Below the pieces are notes generated by a model. It was not told where the DNA came from and ran no database searches. It saw only the letters and a list, made by a program, of their open reading frames with translations. A DNA stretch of 30,828 nt from a virus: positions 1-30,828 of IMG/VR virus record IMGVR_UViG_3300042691_023425. One strand, 5' to 3'. Every line of letters starts with the position of its first letter. The first letter of the stretch is position 1. Positions 25,866 through 30,828 of the stretch are shown here, in pieces. The position numbers were made by a program, and so were the translations under genes.

Positions 25866-27782
25866 TTATGACGTAATTACTGAACAACAACTACAACCAG
25901 TAATTTTTAAATTTGATAAACTATACGTTTCATTACTTGTGCCTACATAACAATCTATAAATTCATTTCTTGTAACTGTTGTTATTGTAGTAATTTTAAA
26001 AACATTTGTGTTGTTAATAGTTATTGAATTCCATGATTCAGTTAAAGATGTTAACCATACATTATTAGATTGACAACCCGCAACTGTATTTATTATACTA
26101 TCATTGGTTATTGAACTTGTTGATGGTTCTATAACAATGTCATCTATTGTTAATGAAGTAATTGTCTCAGAAGATGATGAATCTTCATTTGGTGATGATT
26201 TAGATAAATTTAAGTGATTTAAGTTAAACGTTAATAAAACACCATCAGGTAATTCGGGTGTTACAGATAATGTGGTAATATATTCTTTAGATAATGTTGT
26301 GTTATTCGCCTCTAAAGTTTTAGGCAATGTAACTAGTTTTACATTATATGTTACAGGTTGTGAAGGTGGGTTCAGAATAACCGTGTTATTAACAGTTCTA
26401 CCACTAATATCGCTAATAATTACGTTATATGTACCTGAACATAGATTACTAAACATTGGTATATTTCTATATGTCAACCCTCCATTTATTGAGTATGAAT
26501 ATGGTGGGTCACCACCATTGGCTTTAATTGTTAAACCACCATCACAACCACATATTGTTTGATTTTTTGTGATTAAGGTAGTTAATGGTTGTACACCTTC
26601 TTCAGACATGGTTGAATAACGATTACCAAAAATACCTACTAATGGCTCACAAGGACCTTCATAAACTATAATACTTCCTGTACCACCAATAATAAACCAA
26701 CTACCATAGATTGGTGGGTATGTTGGATTTGTGTTAAATATGGTATAAGTGGTTGGAGTTGACGCAGAAACTTTCCATTGAGATAAAGAAGAATCCCAAT
26801 ATATAGATTGAGTTGAATCGTTAGATATCCAAGAAGGTCGAGAATTGAATAAACCGTTTGGTGTGAAATTTGTACGAGTCTCTACGTAACTACCACCTTT
26901 ACTAAGTATATTGGTAACTAAACATAAATCATATGTTAAATATGGAGAAGTCGGTGTTGGAGTTGGTGTAGGTGAAGGAGTTGGTGTTGAACCTGTTAAA
27001 GTACATTTAGTTGTTGCCGTAAAATCACCATAAGAGTCAATTACAGTTGCTTCGTAAATCCCTGCACTTAAATTATAAATTACGGGTGAAATATTACCAT
27101 TATTCCAAGAAATATAATAAGGAGGAGTACCACCTGTAATTGTTAATGAAATTGAACCATCTGACGATAACGGAGAAGGATGAGTAAGATTACACTCAAC
27201 ACCCATCGGAAATAAAGTGATTGGGTCACATTCATTAATAAATTTAGGGATTATTGGTTTTGATAAAGGGGTAGGTGTTGGTGTAGGTGTCGGAGTATGC
27301 GTTGGTGTTGGTGTAGGTGTCGGAGTTACACAAGGTCGACTTAATAAACATTCTGAACATGACTCGCCTTTATAACTATCTAATGGGAATTTAAATAAAC
27401 TAATAGGTTGTAATCCCGTAGTATCACCACCTTCATTATAGGTTAAACAAATATCACTACTACCTGAGTATAAAATACCATCAGTTGTTATAAAAAAACC
27501 AACACTAAATACAAATGGAAACCCTGGGTCATCTAAATAAAGAATACCTGAGAATCCACCACAACAATTATCAAACTTTAAATTTGACGGACTAAAACTA
27601 GGAAACTCGTCAATTTTTAAACCAATGGATGGTGGAGGTGGGTTTGTGGTGTCCGCAAAACAAACATAATCGGTGTTAAGTTCGGGTGTGAAAGTAATAG
27701 TACTCCCATTACAATCAACAAATGAGTAAGATGTTGGAATAGAGGGAGACCCAAAACTTAAATTATACTGTGAACAAGCCAT
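25866..27782 (-). CDS. Mosaic adhesin-like tail protein with two SprB-type repeats and two Pro/Thr linkers (638 aa)
   Basis: Domains in order: an N-terminal Cys-containing beta domain (1-150) ending in CSECLLSRPC; linker 151-177 (PTPTPTPTHTPTPTPTPTP); a SprB-like repeat at about 194-264 (ITGGTPPYYISWNNG, then NLSAGIYEATVIDS); a second linker 264-280; a Trp-rich domain at about 281-378 (NGLFNSRPSWIS, IYWDSSLSQWKVS); a second SprB-like repeat at about 401-473 (KANGGDPPYSYSINGG, then LCSGTYNVIISD); and a Ser/Thr/Asn-rich C-terminus ending CSCCSVITS. No signal peptide or membrane segment is present. The glycosyltransferase-like gene lies 15 bases upstream. It probably is a host-binding appendage protein. 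The Trp-rich domain might bind sugar, but it was not identified. Confidence 0.72.
   Translation of the reverse strand: MACSQYNLSFGSPSIPTSYSFVDCNGSTITFTPELNTDYVCFADTTNPPPPSIGLKIDEFPSFSPSNLKFDNCCGGFSGILYLDDPGFPFVFSVGFFITTDGILYSGSSDICLTYNEGGDTTGLQPISLFKFPLDSYKGESCSECLLSRPCVTPTPTPTPTHTPTPTPTPTPLSKPIIPKFINECDPITLFPMGVECNLTHPSPLSSDGSISLTITGGTPPYYISWNNGNISPVIYNLSAGIYEATVIDSYGDFTATTKCTLTGSTPTPSPTPTPTPTSPYLTYDLCLVTNILSKGGSYVETRTNFTPNGLFNSRPSWISNDSTQSIYWDSSLSQWKVSASTPTTYTIFNTNPTYPPIYGSWFIIGGTGSIIVYEGPCEPLVGIFGNRYSTMSEEGVQPLTTLITKNQTICGCDGGLTIKANGGDPPYSYSINGGLTYRNIPMFSNLCSGTYNVIISDISGRTVNNTVILNPPSQPVTYNVKLVTLPKTLEANNTTLSKEYITTLSVTPELPDGVLLTFNLNHLNLSKSSPNEDSSSSETITSLTIDDIVIEPSTSSITNDSIINTVAGCQSNNVWLTSLTESWNSITINNTNVFKITTITTVTRNEFIDCYVGTSNETYSLSNLKITGCSCCSVITS
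26943..26993. repeat. GGTGTTGGAGT-type tract encoding the second linker of the 638-residue protein
   Basis: The plus-strand sequence (GTCGGTGTTGGAGTTGGTGT and following) is a short run of near-hexamer repeats encoding TPTPSPTPTPTPT on the minus strand. Confidence 0.7.
27252..27332. repeat. Duplicated GGTGTTGGTGTAGGTGTCGG unit encoding a Pro/Thr linker
   Basis: The 23-base unit that starts GGTGTTGGTGTAGGTGTCGG occurs at 27274-27296 and again at 27304-27326, 30 bases apart. On the minus strand it encodes TPTPTPTP separated by THTP in the 638-residue gene. A similar tract occurs at 30608-30685 in another gene. Confidence 0.8.
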
Positions 27783-27787
27783 TTATA

Positions 27788-27794
27788 ATAAATA
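27788..27794 (-). promoter_or_regulatory. TATTTAT element 5 nt before the 638-residue gene
   Basis: On the minus strand TATTTAT is followed by TATAA and then the ATG at 27782. It lies in the 15-base gap after the stop of the glycosyltransferase-like gene. Same spacing as three other genes of the window. Confidence 0.42.
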
Positions 27795-27797
27795 CAA

Positions 27798-28778
27798 TTA
27801 TTGTTGAAATTTTATTACTCTTTTCATAATATCGATGTATTTTCTAGTTGCACTACTTTCCTCGATATACTCAAAAAAATTATCATCTGATTTTAATTTT
27901 TCTAATGGATTCACATTTATGTAATCACCTTTGTAAAATTTTTTATCTTTTAAATCTTGAGTGACACCTGCCATATGTAGTATAGGCCTTTTTTCATATG
28001 TTTTAATATCATCAGTTGCCCAAGAAAAACTTAAATCGTCAACCACTTTAGTTTCTAAACCAAAATACCAAAGGTTCCAAAGTAATGACCACATTTCGGC
28101 AGTCCAAAATTGTATTTCACCTGGACTTATCGGGTATCTTTTTTGGAAATCTAACATTTGGTCGTATAAAGGAGCACAATCATAATATATTTTAAACCAT
28201 AATTCCCATGGTGTGTTTTTTATTATATATTGACCACCACCTGAGTTAGGTTGGTTCTTTTTAACCTCATTAGTAGTTATACCTATAACATCAACCATTT
28301 CTTGTAAAAGTTGATTTTTTTCACAATTAGGATGTTGATTTTCGTATCTATCACAACAACTAACAATGTAATCATAACCTATATAACCAATGGTATCTGA
28401 AAGATATATTATATCATCACTAAGTAGTTTATCAAAATCAGGAAGTTCTCTAAATATAATGTCAGCATCATGTAAGAAAAAACACCTACCAAATTCAGGA
28501 TTTTGCTCCAACCATTTATAAACTAAAAAAGGTTTTATACTTGGTATATAATGTTTTCTTTGTCTATCATCTAAATAATGGTGAATATTAATACCTAATT
28601 CTTTAAGTTTTAAAGAATCTTCAGTAGGTTCTGTGTTACCTTGAACCATACCAAATATTACATGAATTTTACTTGGGTTGATACCTAAATCAACAAAGTT
28701 TTGTGTGTATACTCTTACTTGCCAATGAAAATATGGAACATCAGGTTGTGCCGTTACAAATACTAATTTTTCCTTCAT
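27798..28778 (-). CDS. Glycosyltransferase-like protein, GT-A type (326 aa)
   Basis: The pattern fits a GT-A fold enzyme of the kind related to peptidyl serine/hydroxyproline galactosyltransferases: strand 1 LVFVTAQPDVPYFHWQVRVY, a middle section with IKPFLVYKWLEQ, a DxD-type metal site FLHDADIIF (D104-A-D106), NSGGGQYIIKN (178-188), an acidic pocket AEMWSLLWNL (227-236) and a late ILHMAG (266-271) whose His often completes the metal site. It would transfer a sugar from a nucleotide sugar to an acceptor that cannot be named from the sequence. It lies between a fibre gene and two Pro/Thr-linker adhesin genes, so virion proteins are plausible acceptors (inference). It is intracellular in appearance, with no signal peptide. 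Family assignment is by motif only. Confidence 0.58.
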   Translation of the reverse strand: MKEKLVFVTAQPDVPYFHWQVRVYTQNFVDLGINPSKIHVIFGMVQGNTEPTEDSLKLKELGINIHHYLDDRQRKHYIPSIKPFLVYKWLEQNPEFGRCFFLHDADIIFRELPDFDKLLSDDIIYLSDTIGYIGYDYIVSCCDRYENQHPNCEKNQLLQEMVDVIGITTNEVKKNQPNSGGGQYIIKNTPWELWFKIYYDCAPLYDQMLDFQKRYPISPGEIQFWTAEMWSLLWNLWYFGLETKVVDDLSFSWATDDIKTYEKRPILHMAGVTQDLKDKKFYKGDYINVNPLEKLKSDDNFFEYIEESSATRKYIDIMKRVIKFQQ

Positions 28779-28838
28779 AATACTATTTGAAATTAAATAT
28801 AGATAACAATCATTTGTAATAAATGCTATTTTGGGTAA

Positions 28839-28845
28839 TATTTAT
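28839..28845 (+). promoter_or_regulatory. TATTTAT element 5 nt before the 56-codon gene
   Basis: TATTTAT is followed by AGTAT and then the ATG at 28851. The context AATATTTATAGTATATG is almost the same as TATATTTATGGTATATG before the gp25-like gene at 3818. It lies in the 72-base divergent gap between the glycosyltransferase-like gene and the small plus-strand gene, which must hold start signals for both. Confidence 0.5.
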
Positions 28846-28850
28846 AGTAT

Positions 28851-29021
28851 ATGAAATTACTAAAGACAGTTACAAAATTAGTTATGGAATCACAGAAGGC
28901 TTACGATGAGGCATGTGAAAGAGGTGTTAGTGAAAAAGAACTAGATAGACTTGAAAAAAATCTAAGAGAATCTATTAGACTAATGAAATTGATTAATAGT
29001 AAAGAACCACCTAAAAATTAG
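28851..29021 (+). CDS. Small charged helical protein (56 aa), unknown
   Basis: An ATG-to-TAG frame of 56 codons begins MKLLKTVTKLVMESQKAYDE and continues with CERGVSEKELDRLEKNLRES, ending NSKEPPKN. The heptad-like pattern of Leu and Ile with alternating Lys/Glu predicts a helical hairpin or coiled coil. A TATTTAT element 5 bases upstream matches the one before the gp25-like gene. It is the only plus-strand gene in the leftward module, and its stop overlaps the stop of the convergent fibre gene by 4 bases. Small charged phage proteins like this are often regulators or host-takeover factors, but no function can be assigned. Confidence 0.65.
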   Translation: MKLLKTVTKLVMESQKAYDEACERGVSEKELDRLEKNLRESIRLMKLINSKEPPKN

Positions 29022-29920
29022 TATAATTTAGTAAGTATACACATTGTACTGTAAATACTATTTGATGCACTTGCCGCTCCCCATTGAACGGTAAAATCTA
29101 AAGTATTTAAAATTGTTGTATTAAATGTGGTATTATTTAAAGTATTAAATCCTGCCCCATATATGTCACTACCAACACCATATGAAAAGGTCCCGTTAGA
29201 TAAAATAGAGGCAATCGTTATTGAACCAATAGACCTTATTGTAAAGTCACATTTAAATTCCCAAGCTCGGGAAGTAACACCATTTGTAAAAGTTATTGAA
29301 TCAGTTCCTAAGACTGCGGTACCTGATTTAACTTGAAATGTTAATGTTGCTCCGTTAAGAGCTGACACAATACCACCAATTTTTACATGAAAACTGTCAC
29401 CTACTTTAAAACCATTGGGGGGTACGGTTAAACTACCAAGACCACCATCTAAAATGCTGATTTCCGAAGTCGTGTTTACTACTGTTGCACTATCACCTGT
29501 TTGAACAAAAAAACCAAAGTTATAGTGAGATAAATCTTTTTCTTCAACAGTACCTGTCGATGAGTTCCTAACTAAAACTGAATTATCCGTGATATTTGTT
29601 GATGGGGCGTTATTTATAACTAATGTTTCAGTATGAGCGGTTGACGCTGATAATACATTAGTATTTGTTTGACCTGTTACATTTAAAGTACCAATTGTTG
29701 AGGTATTTGCGGTTAAACTAGTGACAGACAAAGGACCCGTCATAGTGTCACCTGTTAATTTAACAAATTCAGTATTTAATAAAAGAATTAATTGGTCAAC
29801 AGAACCTTTATATGACGACCCATCAGGGTTACCCTGGGATGTGTCGTTAATATCGACAATATGAAAAATATTTGACTTAGTTATACCTGTTATAGATGCT
29901 CTATCAGTAAGAAATCCCAT
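29018..29920 (-). CDS. Tail-fibre-like protein (300 aa)
   Basis: The N-terminal ~45 residues (GFLTDRASITGITKSNIFHI) look like a capsid/tail attachment piece. They are followed by VKLTGDTMTGPLSV (54-67), the 'L-TGDTMTGPL' motif typical of phage tail fibres, and a run of Ser/Thr/Asn-rich beta-helix-like triplets. The C-terminal ~150 residues (from about GFFVQTGDSATVVN) form a beta-rich head ending LDFTVQWGAASASNSIYSTMCILTKLY, a pattern seen in trimeric fibre tips. No chaperone gene is obvious next to it. The ATG is preceded by TATTTATAAATA 13 bases upstream. It probably forms a receptor-binding or decorating fibre. Confidence 0.75.
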   Translation of the reverse strand: MGFLTDRASITGITKSNIFHIVDINDTSQGNPDGSSYKGSVDQLILLLNTEFVKLTGDTMTGPLSVTSLTANTSTIGTLNVTGQTNTNVLSASTAHTETLVINNAPSTNITDNSVLVRNSSTGTVEEKDLSHYNFGFFVQTGDSATVVNTTSEISILDGGLGSLTVPPNGFKVGDSFHVKIGGIVSALNGATLTFQVKSGTAVLGTDSITFTNGVTSRAWEFKCDFTIRSIGSITIASILSNGTFSYGVGSDIYGAGFNTLNNTTFNTTILNTLDFTVQWGAASASNSIYSTMCILTKLY

Positions 29921-29933
29921 AATAATTTTATTT

Positions 29934-29940
29934 ATAAATA
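29934..29940 (-). promoter_or_regulatory. TATTTAT/TATAAATA element 13 nt before the fibre gene
   Basis: On the minus strand the 12-base palindrome TATTTATAAATA lies in the 28-base gap upstream of the ATG at 29920. It contains both TATTTAT and, overlapping, the T4 late -10 motif TATAAATA. Spacing to the ATG is longer (13 bases) than the 5 bases seen elsewhere. Confidence 0.4.
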
Positions 29941-29948
29941 GTCATTAA

Positions 29949-30263
29949 TTAACTTTGAAACGTATATTTAATTCCATCCATAAATAAAAATTCTTCACCA
30001 TTCATAAATGATTTAGGCTCAACTTCGATTGAATCACAAGTAATTGTTTTAAAGATTATACAACCATCAGTTTGAGAAATAATTTTTACACCTATTTTAG
30101 GCACATTATTAAATATTGAAGGTAATGGTGATATTAGTATCGGTGGAGCGACATTAGCATTAATTGTTGCAACCTCAACACATTGACCACCAAAAGAATT
30201 ACAAACATATACCTTATATGGAAAATTTGGACCTATTATTGATGTTATATCAATTCCGTTCAT
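29949..30263 (-). CDS. Unknown small structural protein (104 aa)
   Basis: No family was recognised. The start at 30263 was chosen because it forms a TAATG junction with the stop of the upstream gene, as at many junctions in this window; a longer frame from an ATG at 30287 would overlap the upstream gene by 25 bases. The protein begins MNGIDITSIIGPNFPYKVYV and has four cysteines in the pattern YVCNSFGGQCVEV and DGCIIFKTITCDS. It ends with GEEFLFMDGIKYTFQS. The strand-like alternation suggests a small beta domain. By position it probably is a cap or connector for the Cys-rich appendage protein encoded just upstream. Confidence 0.65.
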   Translation of the reverse strand: MNGIDITSIIGPNFPYKVYVCNSFGGQCVEVATINANVAPPILISPLPSIFNNVPKIGVKIISQTDGCIIFKTITCDSIEVEPKSFMNGEEFLFMDGIKYTFQS

Positions 30264-30828
30264 TATAGTGCTGGTTTTGATAAACAACTTTCACAAGTAC
30301 TGTAAAAAGTTGGGTTATTAATACCTGTAAAATAATTACCTGTATAGTTAATAATGTTAGAACCTGGGGGTAATGAAGATGAAGGATTTGATATGTAGAT
30401 ACTATAAAAACTCCAACAATTACCATCTAAATCTTGGAATATTTGATTAGAGTTTAATGACGGGCCTGGGAAATTTTGAATTAAATATTGGTTAACTACT
30501 GTTAATGAAAATGATTCAGCTCTTGCTCTAACATCCTTTGAAAAGGCTTCTTTAGACTCTACACTACTCACACTTTTCGTATCACAATTTTTATAAACAT
30601 AAAATTGTGGTGGTAACGAAGGTGTTGGGGTCGGTGTGTGAGTCGGAGTCATTGTTGGTGTTGGTGTTGGAGTTGGTGTCGGACTTGAATCAGGTAAACA
30701 CTCAATACATTGACCTAAGTTGAAGTAACCTACAGGACCTTCAGTTAAAATTATTTCAGTCATACCAATACTTTCAGGATTAACACCGACATATGAAATA
30801 CATTTAGAAACCCCGTCAACGGTGGCTT
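30263..30828 (-). CDS. Cys-rich appendage protein with Pro/Thr linker, 5' end outside window
   Basis: The frame is open to the right edge of the window: before the ATG at 30763 it continues as ATVDGVSKCISYVGVNPESIG, so the true start lies beyond the window. Visible parts: a domain ending QCIECLPDS; linker SPTPTPTPTPTMTPTHTPTP (about residues 27-52 counted from the 30763 ATG); then a domain with FYVYKNCD, DLDGNCWSFYSIYI and a final FYSTCESCLSKPAL. The CxxCL ending occurs both before the linker and at the C-terminus, which suggests two copies of one domain. A related ending precedes the linker in the 638-residue protein. The next gene starts at a TAATG junction. It is probably a virion adhesin, by similarity of layout to its neighbours. 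Confidence 0.7.
   Translation of the reverse strand, partial: ATVDGVSKCISYVGVNPESIGMTEIILTEGPVGYFNLGQCIECLPDSSPTPTPTPTPTMTPTHTPTPTPSLPPQFYVYKNCDTKSVSSVESKEAFSKDVRARAESFSLTVVNQYLIQNFPGPSLNSNQIFQDLDGNCWSFYSIYISNPSSSLPPGSNIINYTGNYFTGINNPTFYSTCESCLSKPAL
30608..30685. repeat. GGTGTTGGGGTCGGTG-type tract encoding a Pro/Thr linker
   Basis: Repeated GGTGTTGG/GAGTCGGAGT units on the plus strand encode SPTPTPTPTPTMTPTHTP on the minus strand. The order PTMTP-THTP resembles the linkers at 25090-25278 and 27252-27332, pointing to shared origin or exchange. Confidence 0.7.

Noticed and set aside
27961-28185. 74-residue plus-strand frame inside the glycosyltransferase-like gene
   Set aside because: Antisense shadow of a gene with visible catalytic motifs.
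30264-30287. Longer start (ATG at 30287) for the 104-residue gene
   Set aside because: It would overlap the upstream gene by 25 bases, whereas the ATG at 30263 forms the TAATG junction common in this window.

Overview
The window looks like part of the genome of a large, AT-rich, tailed phage with a contractile tail (T4-like myovirus organisation), probably infecting a member of the Bacteroidota. Evidence for the phage: the end of a DnaB/gp41-type replicative helicase, a class Ia ribonucleotide reductase gene pair, a gp25-type and a gp6/baseplate-J-type baseplate wedge gene, then very long structural genes of the tail/baseplate and adhesion apparatus. Evidence for the host: SprB-type repeats (the repeat family of the Flavobacterium gliding adhesin SprB) occur in two structural proteins, and start codons lack GGAGG-like Shine-Dalgarno sequences and are preceded by A/T-rich leaders. 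The host assignment is an inference.

Layout. 1-3731 (+): nucleic acid metabolism (helicase C-terminus, nrdB, nrdA), closed by a strong hairpin terminator. 3818-22655 (+): baseplate/tail module of nine genes. gp25-like and gp6-like wedge proteins come first, then a 1696-residue protein with an unusual ~70-residue hydrophobic tract, four medium-sized unknown proteins (one with a PKD-like domain), a 1006-residue protein, and a 1222-residue protein made of about seven SprB-like repeats plus a duplicated Cys-rich domain. Most of these genes are joined by TAATG or TAATATG junctions, which suggests translational coupling. 22659-22708: inverted repeats between convergent gene blocks. 22710-30828 (-): an adhesin/tail-fibre module (transcribed leftward) with a Cys-rich Pro/Thr-linker protein running off the right edge, a small unknown protein, a fibre-like protein, a glycosyltransferase-like protein, two mosaic Pro/Thr-linker proteins, and finally a RuvC-like resolvase. 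A single 56-codon gene at 28851-29021 reads the other way inside this module.

How the parts may work together. The helicase and RNR serve replication and dNTP supply. The plus-strand late block builds the baseplate and its adsorption apparatus. The minus-strand block seems to supply modular, host-facing appendages in which domains are joined by PTPTPT linkers; the glycosyltransferase-like gene beside them could modify the virion proteins or host glycans. The RuvC-like nuclease would resolve branched DNA before packaging.

The most interesting signals are the SprB-like repeats in virion proteins, a TATTTAT-N5-ATG element before four genes that begin transcription blocks or lie after short gaps, the shared and duplicated Cys-rich domains, and the glycosyltransferase next to Pro/Thr linkers. 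No tRNA, insertion sequence, CRISPR array or attachment site was seen. No stretch longer than 300 bases lacks a gene. All family assignments come from reading motifs by eye; no database search was run.
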